A stretch of 64,000 bases of DNA, taken from the NCBI GenBank assembly GCA_903876795.1, contig CAIRBK010000050.1, positions 51,051 to 115,050 of the forward strand. Direction: 5' to 3'. The stretch comes from an uncultured Verrucomicrobiota bacterium. Its GTDB lineage: Bacteria; Verrucomicrobiota; Verrucomicrobiia; Opitutales; Opitutaceae. Below, piece by piece: positions 32,217 to 41,568 of this stretch (positions are counted from its first letter, which is position 1; every line of letters starts with the position of its first letter). The position numbers and the translations under genes are program-made. The notes beneath the pieces were generated by a model, which did no database searches, had not been told where the DNA came from, and saw only the letters and a program-made list of their open reading frames with translations.

Positions 32217-33217
32217 GTGCGCGCATCACCGACGATCGTGAACTCCTCGCGGTCGTGATACAGGTGGCGCACGCGGACGTTGGTTGCGCAGCGCGAGAAC
32301 ACCGACTCGGGCGCGCGCACCTGCCGGAGCAACGCAAGCGGATCCACCCGGCCAAACTTGAGGATGACCACGAAGCGGCGGCACCACTGGTTCTCCAGCC
32401 ACGGCGCGATGAGATTTTCCACCACATGATGCGGCTCCTCGACGAGATCGCAGAACATCCAGTCAAACACCTGCCCCGGCGCCGGACGGAACGTAAACGC
32501 GTCCTCCATGCGGTGTTCGATCTTGTAGTTGTTATAGGCGCCGCCCTTGAGCGGGCCGTTGTCGACCGCGACGACCTTGGCGCCCCGCTTGGATGCGCTG
32601 TAGCTCCAGCCACCCGGCGCGGCACCGAGATCGGCGACGGTCTCCTCAAAGGCCGGTTCGCGTCCGAGGACGATATAGGCCTCCTCGATTTTCAGATAGG
32701 AGCGCGACGGGGCCTGCTCGTCATCGGCCATGCGGCGCTGTCCGCCGAAGATCGCCTCGCGGGAGACAAAGGCGCGCTTGAAATGGACGAAAAACACGTA
32801 CAACCCACGCAACCGGGCGACGCCGCGGGGCTTGTCGGCAACGGCGAGCCTGGCCACGCGGCCCATGCGTTTTTTGAGGTTTTCGTGGACCATCTTCTCG
32901 ACGCCCTTGACGCGCCGGCCGAGACCGTCGAGCTCGGCGGCCTCCTCAAACAAACACGGCCACTCGCCCTCGAAACGCTCGGTTTTCGCGGTGTTGAGAA
33001 AATGCTCGGTGATCCGGGCCGCGAGCGCGTTCACCGAATCCCCGGTGATCTCGACCGGATCGAGCAGCGTCATCTGCGGAAAGCACAGGTCGGCCAACGC
33101 CACGTTGACGTCGGAGGCGCGCACCCAGCCCGGACCACGCTCGACAGGAGTGCAGCCGCTGGCGCTCAGCTCGCCGGCGAGCAGGTCAACAAAACCGGAC
33201 TGGCAGGTAAAAATCAT
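32213..33217 (-). CDS. rlmM: RlmM-like 23S rRNA 2'-O-ribose methyltransferase
   Basis: The C-terminal half is an FtsJ/RrmJ-type methyltransferase: TVADLGAAPGGWSYSASKRG (SAM motif), VVAVDN, FDWMFCDLVEEP and VVILKFG, supplying the catalytic K-D-K triad. The N-terminal half (FTCQSGFVDLLAGELSASGC) matches the THUMP-like domain of RlmM, which modifies C2498 of 23S rRNA. I place the ATG at 33217 because RlmM proteins begin at this point; a longer frame exists to 33316 but is unlike the family. Its length of 334 residues is near the usual 350-360. Confidence 0.85.
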   Translation of the reverse strand: MIFTCQSGFVDLLAGELSASGCTPVERGPGWVRASDVNVALADLCFPQMTLLDPVEITGDSVNALAARITEHFLNTAKTERFEGEWPCLFEEAAELDGLGRRVKGVEKMVHENLKKRMGRVARLAVADKPRGVARLRGLYVFFVHFKRAFVSREAIFGGQRRMADDEQAPSRSYLKIEEAYIVLGREPAFEETVADLGAAPGGWSYSASKRGAKVVAVDNGPLKGGAYNNYKIEHRMEDAFTFRPAPGQVFDWMFCDLVEEPHHVVENLIAPWLENQWCRRFVVILKFGRVDPLALLRQVRAPESVFSRCATNVRVRHLYHDREEFTIVGDART

Positions 33218-33474
33218 TGGCCGCTCAGCGTGCCGCCAGGGCTGGGACTCGGCGAGGCATTTTCCGCCCGGGCGACCAGCGTGCGGAAACACAGGCCCGG
33301 AGACCGTCTCACACATATGTAACGATCATAAGCTTGTCTGCACGCCCACCCCCTGAATGGATGGCCTTACAATAATTTTACAAAGCACCCGGGCCGCATC
33401 GCCACCCTCGATCATCACGTTTACTCACCTTTGGCAGTATACTCCATGGCCTCCTCCCGCCGCCCTTCCCGCCG

Positions 33475-34020
33475 ATGAGCCAGCCACGCTCCTTAGCCTT
33501 TCTGGCCAAGATATGCATCAGCGCCACCATCCTGCTCGGCGGCGCCTATGTGACGATTAACAACATCATGCCTGTTGTGAAGGAGATGCGGAACCCCACG
33601 CCGGCCAACGCCCCGATAAAAAAGGATGCGCCGGCCACCGTGCAGATGCTCCAGAAGACCCGTCAGGTGGTCGCCAAAAACGACGCCAATGTCGGCTACC
33701 TCAACACCCTGATCAACGAAGCCGAAGGCAAAACACCCCCGGCGATCCCGCCTTTGCCACCTAAGCCCGAGCCGGTCTACGACAAGCCCCGCATGGAGCC
33801 ACTGACCGATCTCCATACCTTGCGCGCGTCCATCAACGAACTCCACATCAGCGGCGTGGTGGGCGGACCATCACCACGCATCATCATGGGAGGCATGCTC
33901 ATCAAACCGGGCGGCGTGCTCGACTCGAAAAGGGGCCTGAAATTCGTCCGCGTGGACGAGGCCAACCGCCTGATCCTTTTCGCGAACAAGGATAACGTTA
34001 TAATCCCGCGCCCCTACTGA
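33475..34020 (+). CDS. Membrane-anchored protein with PilP/GspC-like C-terminal domain
   Basis: This 181-residue protein has one N-terminal membrane helix (AFLAKICISATILLGGAYV), a Pro-rich periplasmic linker (TPPAIPPLPPKPEPVYDKP) and a small beta domain beginning LHISGVVGGPSPRIIMGGML and ending IIPRPY. The IxGVxxG...RxxxGG pattern resembles the domains by which PilP and GspC/GspB touch secretin complexes. The family match is by eye and no other secretion gene is nearby. The 257-bp gap before it (33218-33474) shows no gene. Confidence 0.6.
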   Translation: MSQPRSLAFLAKICISATILLGGAYVTINNIMPVVKEMRNPTPANAPIKKDAPATVQMLQKTRQVVAKNDANVGYLNTLINEAEGKTPPAIPPLPPKPEPVYDKPRMEPLTDLHTLRASINELHISGVVGGPSPRIIMGGMLIKPGGVLDSKRGLKFVRVDEANRLILFANKDNVIIPRPY

Positions 34021-34035
34021 ACGGCCCGCCAAGGG

Positions 34036-34094
34036 TGTGTTGCGGAAACAAATCGGGTCGGCGTAAGAGGAGTAACGGACTCACCAAGGCGGCC
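34036..34094. repeat. Short segment resembling the flank of the IS630 remnant at 60837-60895
   Basis: By eye this 59-bp stretch (TGTGTTGCGGAAACAAATCG, then GGTCGGCGTAAGAGGAG) aligns at about 70% identity with 60837-60895, which lies at the start of an IS630-type transposase remnant. No transposase coding is seen here, so it may be a solo end or a decayed copy. Confidence 0.35.
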
Positions 34095-34155
34095 TAGCTG
34101 GAGGCGACCCGGCGGGTCGTGTCGTCGAGGTCAGCGCCGGCCCAGTCGGCTTCTG

Positions 34156-34210
34156 CTCTCATTCGCAGAGTTCGACGACCTGACTTGTTTCAGAAAAACG
34201 GTCTAGGCTC
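34156..34210 (+). repeat. Dispersed repeat, copy A
   Basis: CTCTCATTCGCAGAGTT begins a 55-bp block matching 38728-38784 at about 36 of the first 44 positions, including GACCTG and TTTC-GAAAAAC. Both copies lie downstream of a plus-strand gene and just before a convergent minus-strand gene end. It could be a conserved 3' element or a small mobile repeat. Confidence 0.5.
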
Positions 34211-34258
34211 CTCTCGCCGCCTCGGCTGGAAAACCCGTTTGGACAAGCGACCTGGCCC

Positions 34259-34297
34259 CAGACCCAACTGTCACCTAATGGGTGACAAATGGGTCTG
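34259..34297 (-). terminator. Strong stem-loop downstream of nrdJ
   Basis: CAGACCCA pairs with TGGGTCTG and, inside it, GTCACC pairs with GGTGAC around a 5-nt loop, separated by a 3-nt internal loop. It lies 28 bp past the nrdJ stop. There is no T-run on either strand, so it may act as an mRNA-stabilising hairpin or a factor-assisted terminator. Confidence 0.5.
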
Positions 34298-34324
34298 CGC
34301 GTGGGTCGCGATGTGTCCGGTTTT

Positions 34325-36838
34325 TCAGTGCAGATCGCAGGCCCCGCCGGCGCAGGCGACGATGTCCTTGAGACTGGTCTCGTCGGTGCGTTCGTGCAGC
34401 AGCGTGTAATCCACAGGGCGGGGCTTCAGGGCGTTCCAGCGGGCGATGTCGGAGTCGGTCAGCACCTCCTCGCGGGGGGCCTGGGCGTAGGCCTTGTCGC
34501 CGGCCTCCTGGAGCAGCGAGACGCCGGTGAAGAGCGCCCGGTTCGACCAGATGAAGTCGGCCACCGCGTCCCACTCGTCGGCCCGCACCGTGCAGGTGTT
34601 GGAGACGTTGTGGTGCAGTGCGGGGCTGCGCGACTCGGGGTCGCCGCCGGGAATCACCCACGATTGCTGCACGAGCATGACGAGCTGGAGAAATTGGATC
34701 GCGTTGAGATCCTTGCGCAGAATCGCCCCGGCCGGGGCGGACACGGGGAACGCGATCACGTCGTCGGTGTGCGGGCTGTAGACCGAGGGTTCGGTCATCT
34801 GCGGGTTGATCGACTTGAAGAACGCGTAGATCGGTTCCTTGCGGTTGGCCTGCACGCGGCGGAAGTAGTGGCGGGCGTGGTGGGGGTGGATGCCGGAGGC
34901 GGCGTCGAGCAGGAGCGAGGCGGTGCCCTCGGGCTTGCAAGTGGTGATCTTGGCGGCGGGACGGATGCCGATGGCCTCGGCGACGAAGCGGTTGGCCGCG
35001 CGGCAGAGGTGGGCGCCCTTGCGCAGGATCTCGGGGTCGAAGAGCACGCCGGGATTGTCCATGAACCCGCAAATGGAGACGCCGAGGAGCGCGTCGTGCT
35101 CGTTGATAAGGCGCGTCACCGGGCCCAGGTAGGGCATGTCGGTGTAGGCGGCCTGGAGGGTGCCGATGGTCGCGGCCGCGATGCAGGCCTCGTAAAACCG
35201 CTCGGGGGTGGTCGCGGCGCGACCGTTGATAGTGGTGAGGTTGCAATGCTGGAAACCCGAGAGCCGGGAAGTGCCGGGCAGGTCGCCCTTGTAGCCCCAT
35301 GAGAACAGTTTCGAGAGTTCCTCGCCGGAGAGTTCCCAGTCGATGACGGGCAAGAGGTTGATCTCGGCGCATGGGTTGCAGCCCGCCTCGGGATGGTCGG
35401 AGAAGAAAAAGCCGGGCTCGCCAAACTCCTTCTGCGCCTTGAAGAGCCGGTGGAAATGCACCGCGTTGCCGGCATCGCGGGCGAGCACGGCTGAGTTGTT
35501 GGACGCGGATCGCTGCGGGTTGGTCTCGAACCAGTTTCCGGTCTTGGCGTCCATCATCTCCTCGTCGTCGGGCGAGAACAGGCAGATCGTCGCCGACCGG
35601 CGGATACCGCCGGCGAGTACGGCCTTGGCCGTGAACATGTTGATGTCGTAGACCTCGATCGGCCGCAGCGAGCGCCCGGTCGCCCCCTCAAGGATCGCCT
35701 CGATGCGGTTGAGCGCCTGCTTGAGCGGGAGGTGGCCGGGGGCCTTGCCTCCCGAGGTGCGCAGGGCGGAACCGCGCGGGCGGATGGCGGAGTAGTTGAA
35801 CTCGATTTTTTTGCCCTCGTAGAACGACTGGAAAAGCGCGTGGAGGGCGTCGGCCCAGCCCTCGATCGTGTCCTCGACGTGATAGTGCCACACCGGCAGG
35901 TCGTGGGCCGGCATCCGCGTGGGCAGCGACGGGAGTCGGGCGATATGGTGCCTCTGCACCGAAAAACCCACCCCGCAGCCGCTCAAGAGAAGAAAGAAAT
36001 ACTCGCGGAAAAACTCCACCCGATCGACGTTGGAGAAGCTGCAATTGAACATGCGGCTGTGGTTCTTGAGGATGGCCTCCCCGCCAAACTGCATCGACCG
36101 CATGCTCGGCAGCACGCGCTTGGCGGTCACGGCGGCAAACACGTCCTCGATGATGTCGCCAAGCTCGCGCCCGCAGAGCGCCTTGGCCAGCAGCGGAGCG
36201 GTGTCCCCGGCCAGGCCGAGGAGCGAATCGGGCAGAGCCGACGGGAGGCGGTGCTCGAGCTTTGACCGGAAAAACGACCGGTGCATTTCCAGCACACGTT
36301 CCACCCCTTCGGCAAACGTCTCGCGGCGACCGATCTCCGGCCGGTAGCGGGAATACTTCGCCATCGCGATGTAGTCGGCCAGGCCGCTGTCGGCATACGT
36401 CGCCAGGCGGGTGAGCGCGCGACGCTCGCGGTAGAGCATGTAGGCGCGGGCGACCTCCCAGTGACCGGCAGCGGCGATGGATTTCTCGACGGCATCCTGC
36501 ACCTGCTCGATGGTGGGATGGGCACCCTGCCGGTAATAAAGCTCGAGCATCTGGGAAACAGCCTCGGCGATCTTGGCCGCCTCGATGAAGCGGTCGCTGT
36601 CCAGGCCAAAGCAGGCCAGCATGTCGTCGCGATAGGGATTGACCGTGTCGGCGGCATACACCTCGCGGAAGGCCAGCGAGATCGCACGCGTGACCTTGTT
36701 CTGGTCATACCGCACGCGGGAACCGTGGCGCTTGATGACTTGGCGTTCGGCAAACGGAATGTGGCGCTGAAGGACCTTGGCTCCATGCACAGGCTTGGTG
36801 GAAGCAAGGGAGGAAGACTGGGAAGATGAATGATTCAT
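34325..36838 (-). CDS. nrdJ: Adenosylcobalamin-dependent (class II) ribonucleotide reductase
   Basis: The 837-residue enzyme makes deoxyribonucleotides. An N-terminal ATP-cone (HGSRVRYDQNKVTRAI, about 38-130) would give allosteric control. Catalytic features are FNCSFSNVD with the first redox Cys, the finger-loop NPCAEI with the radical Cys/Glu, CNLTTIN, and a C-terminal ACAGGACDLH Cys pair for reduction by thioredoxin. The presence of a B12-dependent enzyme with no nrdAB in view suggests oxygen-independent dNTP synthesis. No B12 riboswitch was recognised upstream; an NrdR-like box is (36970-36985). Confidence 0.95.
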   Translation of the reverse strand: MNHSSSQSSSLASTKPVHGAKVLQRHIPFAERQVIKRHGSRVRYDQNKVTRAISLAFREVYAADTVNPYRDDMLACFGLDSDRFIEAAKIAEAVSQMLELYYRQGAHPTIEQVQDAVEKSIAAAGHWEVARAYMLYRERRALTRLATYADSGLADYIAMAKYSRYRPEIGRRETFAEGVERVLEMHRSFFRSKLEHRLPSALPDSLLGLAGDTAPLLAKALCGRELGDIIEDVFAAVTAKRVLPSMRSMQFGGEAILKNHSRMFNCSFSNVDRVEFFREYFFLLLSGCGVGFSVQRHHIARLPSLPTRMPAHDLPVWHYHVEDTIEGWADALHALFQSFYEGKKIEFNYSAIRPRGSALRTSGGKAPGHLPLKQALNRIEAILEGATGRSLRPIEVYDINMFTAKAVLAGGIRRSATICLFSPDDEEMMDAKTGNWFETNPQRSASNNSAVLARDAGNAVHFHRLFKAQKEFGEPGFFFSDHPEAGCNPCAEINLLPVIDWELSGEELSKLFSWGYKGDLPGTSRLSGFQHCNLTTINGRAATTPERFYEACIAAATIGTLQAAYTDMPYLGPVTRLINEHDALLGVSICGFMDNPGVLFDPEILRKGAHLCRAANRFVAEAIGIRPAAKITTCKPEGTASLLLDAASGIHPHHARHYFRRVQANRKEPIYAFFKSINPQMTEPSVYSPHTDDVIAFPVSAPAGAILRKDLNAIQFLQLVMLVQQSWVIPGGDPESRSPALHHNVSNTCTVRADEWDAVADFIWSNRALFTGVSLLQEAGDKAYAQAPREEVLTDSDIARWNALKPRPVDYTLLHERTDETSLKDIVACAGGACDLH

Positions 36839-36969
36839 GGGGAAACCGGTTGGAAAAGGTATTAAACGGGCACAGGAAACACGGAGACGCGCCTACGGGA
36901 TAAGTCGGCACCTCCCGGGCGCAGGCCTTGGTTTCACCAAGATAACACGTCTGCGCCGGGAACGAGTAA

Positions 36970-36985
36970 CCACAGGATATTGGGC
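36970..36985 (-). promoter_or_regulatory. NrdR-like box in the nrdJ upstream region
   Basis: On the minus strand GCCCAATATCCTGTGG resembles the NrdR consensus acaCaatATatTGtgt. It sits about 130 bp upstream of the nrdJ ATG and overlaps a possible promoter (TTGACG at 37000-36995 and TATCCT at 36979-36974, spacing only 15). A weaker box-like CACCAAGATAACACGT lies at 36935-36950, though the 35-bp spacing is not the usual 31-32. The rest of the 354-bp gap (36839-37192) shows no gene; a small ACCAC/GTGGT hairpin lies near 37012. Confidence 0.35.
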
Positions 36986-37192
36986 TTTCGACCCCGTCAA
37001 TCCACCACGGGTTGTGGTTGAGGCATTATTAAGACTCTTGCTGATCGACTTCAGGCTTCGCTTAAAATCCGGCCATGCGGCCGATACCGCTTGTCACGCC
37101 GCACGGGCAGCCACGGCCCACCGGTTAGACTGAGGGAGTGAGCCTCACCCGGAGCCCGGGGGGTGTACCTCGAAATACCTGACAGAGCGGAG

Positions 37193-37975
37193 TCAGAGCC
37201 GCTGCAGGTGGAAGCCACCGTCCACGTCGAACACTGCCCCGGTGGAGAACGGGAAACGGTCGGCGGCGATGGCCTCGACCGCCCGGCCGATGTCCTCCGG
37301 CCGACCCCAGCGGCGAATCGGGGTGATGCCGCGTTCGTCCTGGAGGATGAGCTTGTCGTATTTTTCCTTCACCCCGCCGGTCATGTCGGTCGCGATCACG
37401 CCGGGCCGGATCTCGTAGACATTGATGCCGTCGTTGGCGAGTCGGTCGGCAAAGAGCTTGGTCATCATGGCGAGACCGGCCTTCACCATGCAGTAGTCGC
37501 CGCGGTTGATCGAGGCGGTGTAGACGGAAATCGAGGTGATGTTGACGATGCGGCCGCGAAAGCCCTCCGCATCCGGGCCCTGGGCGAGCATCTGCTTCGC
37601 GACGAGTTGCGTGAGGAAATACGGGCCCTTGAGGTTGATGCTGAAGAGACGGTCAAAGCTCTCCTCGCCCGCGTCGAGCAGATCGGCGCGCACCTTGGGG
37701 GCGACACCGGCGTTGTTGACCAGCAAATCAATGCGGCCAAAGCGCTTCACGGTCTCGGCCACCATGCGCTCGCGATCCGCAGCCACCGCGACGTCGCCCT
37801 GCACGATGAAACCATCGCCGCCGGCCTCCTTGACGAGCGCGAGGGCCTCGGCCGCCGCCTCGACGTTGCCGGCGTAGTTGATGGCCACACGGTGGCCGGA
37901 CTTGGCGAGTTCGAGGGCGATGCCGCGGCCGATGCCGCGCGACGCGCCGGTGACGAGAACGGATTTCTTGGACAT
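37193..37975 (-). CDS. Short-chain dehydrogenase/reductase (3-ketoacyl-ACP reductase-like)
   Basis: This classical SDR of 260 residues has the cofactor motif [12 protein letters not shown] (Gly-rich, with a basic neighbour suggesting NADPH), NNAG at about 90, and the catalytic Ser in ITSIS with YCMVK as Tyr-x-x-x-Lys. The long insertion before GDYCMVKAG and [10 protein letters not shown] are typical of sugar/polyol-type 3-ketoacyl reductases, so the substrate is uncertain. Start at the ATG at 37975, one residue before the [10 protein letters not shown] strand. It appears to be a single gene. Confidence 0.88.
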   Translation of the reverse strand: MSKKSVLVTGASRGIGRGIALELAKSGHRVAINYAGNVEAAAEALALVKEAGGDGFIVQGDVAVAADRERMVAETVKRFGRIDLLVNNAGVAPKVRADLLDAGEESFDRLFSINLKGPYFLTQLVAKQMLAQGPDAEGFRGRIVNITSISVYTASINRGDYCMVKAGLAMMTKLFADRLANDGINVYEIRPGVIATDMTGGVKEKYDKLILQDERGITPIRRWGRPEDIGRAVEAIAADRFPFSTGAVFDVDGGFHLQRL

Positions 37976-38171
37976 GCGGTCATCAAATCCGTCGCCTCCG
38001 GCGTCGGCAAAAGCAAAACTCCCCCGCCCCAGCACAGTCCCGACCACCGCTAGCACGATTCCGGTAAAGCCGGCTACTCACGGATCACGGCGTGAACCAA
38101 AGTGTGGCATACCTGTCCATCAAACCGCCAGTGCCTGTGTGAACCCTCCCTGCCGGCCTGAAATCATCTTT

Positions 38172-38672
38172 ATGAAAACTCCCCTGCTCGTGTGTCTTTC
38201 CCTGTTCTCGGTCGCCTCCTTCGGTTGCTCGAAGAAGGAGTCCTCGCCCGAAAAAACCGCCACCGCGTCGCCCACCCTTTCGGAGCGCGCCGAGAAAGCC
38301 GCCGAAACAACCAAGGGCGCGGTCGCCGATGCCAAGGTCGCCATCGCCGACAAGTTGACCGAGTGGAAACTCTCGCCCGCCGACATCAAATCGGATCTGG
38401 AAAAATCCGGTCGCGTGGTGCGCGAGAAAACCCTCGCCGCCGGAGAGAAAATCGGCGGCGCGCTCGACAACGCCCGGCTAGTCACCCTGATCAACGGGAA
38501 ACTCGTCGCCGACAAAGATCTCTCCGCCCTCAAGATCAACGTCGCTGCCGACAATGGTGTCGTCACGCTCACGGGCACCGTCGCCTCGCCCGAGCTGGTC
38601 GGTCGCGTCATCGCCATCGCCCTCGGCACAGAGGGCGTCGGCCAGGTCGTGAGTCTGCTGAAGGTGGAGTAA
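38172..38672 (+). CDS. BON-domain lipoprotein
   Basis: The 166-residue precursor starts with a signal peptide ending SVASFGC, a lipobox, so the mature protein is probably lipid-anchored. Residues about 30-95 are helical and Ala/Lys-rich (AEKAAETTKGAVADAKVAIA), and the C-terminal BON domain reads ALKINVAADNGVVTLTGTVA ... IALGTEGVGQVVSLLKV. BON proteins bind membranes or envelope polymers and are often stress-induced. It has no partner gene nearby. Confidence 0.85.
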   Translation: MKTPLLVCLSLFSVASFGCSKKESSPEKTATASPTLSERAEKAAETTKGAVADAKVAIADKLTEWKLSPADIKSDLEKSGRVVREKTLAAGEKIGGALDNARLVTLINGKLVADKDLSALKINVAADNGVVTLTGTVASPELVGRVIAIALGTEGVGQVVSLLKVE

Positions 38673-38727
38673 TCGCCAGTCGGTCCGCGCACGTTCTCCG
38701 CCAGGAAGCCGGCAAGGCCCGCTTAAC

Positions 38728-38784
38728 CTCTCACTCGCAGAGTTAGTTGACCTGGTTTTTTTCGGAAAAACATCCCCAAGGCTC
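38728..38784 (+). repeat. Dispersed repeat, copy B
   Basis: CTCTCACTCGCAGAGTT starts the second copy of the block at 34156-34210. Here the middle is GGTTTTTTTCGG, which gives it a T-run, so this copy could help end transcription of the BON gene 55 bp upstream. It overlaps the last codon of the convergent AraC gene by two bases. Confidence 0.5.
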
Positions 38785-39664
38785 AGACTTGCCGGCTATG
38801 CTTGAGCAACTCGCTCGGCGGCACGCCGTGCACCGCCTTGAAGCAACGCGAAAAATGATAGGGGTCGGCAAAGCCCACCCCTTGCGCGGCTTCCTTCACG
38901 CGGCCGCGCCCCTCGACCAGAAACGCGGCCGCGATGTTCATCTTTCGGCGCAAAAGATACTGGTAGGGACTGGTATCCTGATAACGCCGGAACAGGCGGC
39001 ACACGCTCGACTCCTCCAGGCCCGCCGCAGCCGCGATCTCCCGCAAGGTCGTGAGTCGCTCCGCCTCGGCGTCGATCAGCGCTTTGCAACGAAGAAAATT
39101 GGCCTCCGCCGGGTCTCCGGGAGCCAAGGCGAGGGCCGCATCCTCGATCTTTAGCAACAACAACTCGAACAGCTGTGCGCAGATCGACTTCGCCAGGCCC
39201 CCCGTGCGCTGGCCCTCCCGCACCAGATCCTCGACCACGCTCCGTATCTCGGCGTGCGACGCCAGCAGCCGCGCCGCCCCCGGCCCCACCCCCGCCTTGC
39301 GCAGCCGCCGCCCCGCGTCCGTCCCGGAGACCGACACGAAATATTTCAACATCGGCCGCTCCGCGTCCGTGCGCATCACGCACCGCGTCGTCGGCGCGTA
39401 GGCAAACACGCACCCGGGTCGCAGGTCGTGGGCCACCCCGTCCAATTCCAGGCTCCCCGCCCCTTCCGCGACATACTCCAGTCCGTAATAAGAGTAACCG
39501 CCCCGCCTGATCTCGTAGTCGGGATTGCACCGCTCCCGGCCGCCCAAGGCCACCGCCACCCGTCTGGCACCCGCCTCGGATGCGAGATTGAGGAAGAAAT
39601 ATCGCGTTCCCGTCACCTGCTTCGACAGCAGTGCCTCAGCAGACTTTGGGCCGATTTTATCCAT
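38783..39664 (-). CDS. AraC-family transcriptional regulator
   Basis: This protein of 293 residues has an N-terminal cupin-like effector domain ([20 protein letters not shown] ... GCVFAYAP) and a C-terminal pair of helix-turn-helix units ([20 protein letters not shown] and [20 protein letters not shown]). The ATG at 39664 is favoured over 39685 because GGAGG sits about 8 bases before it. A direct repeat TTTATCCATT (39656-39665, 39677-39686; 21 bp apart, two helical turns) spans the start region and could be autoregulatory half-sites. It is divergent from the sugar isomerase, which it likely controls. Confidence 0.9.
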   Translation of the reverse strand: MDKIGPKSAEALLSKQVTGTRYFFLNLASEAGARRVAVALGGRERCNPDYEIRRGGYSYYGLEYVAEGAGSLELDGVAHDLRPGCVFAYAPTTRCVMRTDAERPMLKYFVSVSGTDAGRRLRKAGVGPGAARLLASHAEIRSVVEDLVREGQRTGGLAKSICAQLFELLLLKIEDAALALAPGDPAEANFLRCKALIDAEAERLTTLREIAAAAGLEESSVCRLFRRYQDTSPYQYLLRRKMNIAAAFLVEGRGRVKEAAQGVGFADPYHFSRCFKAVHGVPPSELLKHSRQV

Positions 39665-39786
39665 TGTTGTCCTCCGTTTATCCATTTTCGACCCGGATAA
39701 TCGAATCTATAATCCGGCACCCTTGGAAAACAGGCTTCACGCCGATTATTTCTAGGGCCTTCCCCAAAAGCTTCAATTCTTCAACC

Positions 39787-41415
39787 ATGCCCAAAGCTCC
39801 CAAGAAAACCGTCACACTGATCGCCAACGGCGACCTGCGCCACTCCGCCAACGCCGTCTGCTGGGCCGCCCAGCAGGAGATGGAAAAGACCCTCACCCAG
39901 GCCGTCGCCAACCTCGGCTACAAACTCGTCCGCGCCCACGGCTACAAGGCCGACGTCAAGCACGGCTTCATCTCCTCCCAGAAAGAGGGCATGGAGGTCT
40001 TCTCCAAGATCGACCCCGAGGCCCCCATCATCATCGCCGAGGCCGTCTGGCAGTATTCCCACCACATCCTCCACGGCCTGATCTCCCACAAGGGCCCCAT
40101 CCTCACTGTGGCCAACTGGTCCGGCACCTGGCCCGGCCTCGTCGGCATGCTCAACCTCAACGGCGGTCTCACCAAGGCCGGCGTGAAATACTCCACCCTC
40201 TGGAGCGACAACTTCGACGACGCCTACTTCCTCGGGAAACTCTCCGAGTGGCTCAAGACCGGCGCCACCAAGCACAAGGTCTCCCACGTCAAACCCCTCG
40301 CCAAAACCACCGTCCCCGCCAAGGCCAAGGCTCTCGCCAAGAAGCTCGCCGAAGAGCTCCGCGTGAAGAAGTCCATCATGGGCGTTTTTGACGAAGGCTG
40401 CATGGGCATGTATAACGCCATCATCCCCGACGAGCTCCTCTTCCAGACCGGCGTTTACAAGGAGCGCCTCTCCCAGTCCGCCCTCTACTACGGCGCGACC
40501 CAAGTCTCCGACGAGGACGCCCAAGCCGTGTTCAACTGGTATAAGCAGAAGGGCCTCAAATTCCACTTCGGCAAGGACGAGGCCACCGAACTCACCGAGG
40601 CCCAGGTCCTCTGGCAGTGCAAAACCTACATCGCCGCCGTGCGCATCGCCGACGAGTTCGGCTGCGAAACCATCGGCATCCAGTACCAGCAGGGCCTCAA
40701 GGACCTCCTGCCCGCCTCCGACCTGGTCGAGGGCACCCTCAACAACTCCGACCGCCCCCCCGTCAAGGGTGCGGACGGCAAGGTCATCCGCGACGGCGAG
40801 CCCATCCCTCACTTCAACGAGGTGGACGAGTGCGCCGGCCTCGACGGCCTGTTCACCTACCGCGTGCACAAGGCCCTCGGCCAACCCGTCGAAAACACCC
40901 TTCACGACCTGCGTTGGGGCGCGTTCGACGAGAGCGGCACCACCGACGAATACGTGTGGGTGTTCCTCATCTCCGGCAGCGCTCCTCCCGCGCACCACAT
41001 CGGCGGCTGGGCGGGCTCCGACTCGCTCCGCCAGCCCGGCATGTATTTCCGCCTCGGCGGCGGCACCCTCCGCGGCATCGCCAAGAAGGGCGAAATCGTC
41101 TGGAGCCGCGTCTTCGTCGAAAAAGGCAAACTCAAGATGGACCTCGGCCGCGCCAAGGTCATCGAGTTGCCGCAAGCCGAGACCGAGCGCCGCTGGAAAG
41201 AGACCACCGTGCAGTGGCCGATCATGCACGCCGTCACCTACGGCATCGACCGCGAAGCCATGATGGCCCGCCACAAGAGCAACCACATCCAGGTCGTCTA
41301 CGCCAACAGCTCCAAGGAGGCCGACCTCGCCCTCTACACCAAGGCCCAGCTCGCCGCCAACCTCGGCATCGAAGTCGCCCTCTGCGGCACCAAGGCCGAC
41401 GGTTCAGCGTTCTAA
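39787..41415 (+). CDS. L-fucose/L-arabinose isomerase-family protein
   Basis: This 542-residue protein has the FucI/AraA-type fold: an N-terminal Rossmann-like domain ([20 protein letters not shown]), a middle domain with [20 protein letters not shown] supplying an acidic metal ligand, [20 protein letters not shown], and a C-terminal domain with HHIGGW. It probably interconverts an aldose and a ketose in fucose, rhamnose or arabinose breakdown; the exact sugar is unclear. The start is the ATG at 39787; a longer in-frame start at 39631 would overlap the AraC gene. The divergent AraC regulator supports inducible sugar use. Confidence 0.8.
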   Translation: MPKAPKKTVTLIANGDLRHSANAVCWAAQQEMEKTLTQAVANLGYKLVRAHGYKADVKHGFISSQKEGMEVFSKIDPEAPIIIAEAVWQYSHHILHGLISHKGPILTVANWSGTWPGLVGMLNLNGGLTKAGVKYSTLWSDNFDDAYFLGKLSEWLKTGATKHKVSHVKPLAKTTVPAKAKALAKKLAEELRVKKSIMGVFDEGCMGMYNAIIPDELLFQTGVYKERLSQSALYYGATQVSDEDAQAVFNWYKQKGLKFHFGKDEATELTEAQVLWQCKTYIAAVRIADEFGCETIGIQYQQGLKDLLPASDLVEGTLNNSDRPPVKGADGKVIRDGEPIPHFNEVDECAGLDGLFTYRVHKALGQPVENTLHDLRWGAFDESGTTDEYVWVFLISGSAPPAHHIGGWAGSDSLRQPGMYFRLGGGTLRGIAKKGEIVWSRVFVEKGKLKMDLGRAKVIELPQAETERRWKETTVQWPIMHAVTYGIDREAMMARHKSNHIQVVYANSSKEADLALYTKAQLAANLGIEVALCGTKADGSAF

Positions 41416-41464
41416 GCGTCCCCCGCTTGCAGGAGCGGCTTAAAGCCGCGATTGTTAACCCCGA

Positions 41465-41495
41465 GGCGCGAAGACTACTGTCTTCGCGCCTTTTC
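41465..41495 (+). terminator. Intrinsic terminator after the isomerase gene
   Basis: GGCGCGAAGAC and GTCTTCGCGCC form a perfect 11-bp stem with a TACT loop, followed by TTTTCGTTT. It lies 50 bp past the isomerase stop and ends that transcript. A smaller GCGGCTT/AGCCGC hairpin sits just upstream. Confidence 0.9.
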
Positions 41496-41568
41496 GTTTG
41501 TAGACGTCCATTTTTTTCGGGTTTGATATTGCGCAGACTTTCTCCGCATAAGTGCATACGAGTCACTT

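Noticed and set aside
36839..37192. Cobalamin riboswitch upstream of nrdJ
   Set aside because: I looked for the B12-box and conserved core on the minus strand and did not find them.
39781..41286. 501-codon minus-strand open frame
   Set aside because: Antisense shadow of the isomerase; Gly/Val/Asp-rich translation without motifs.
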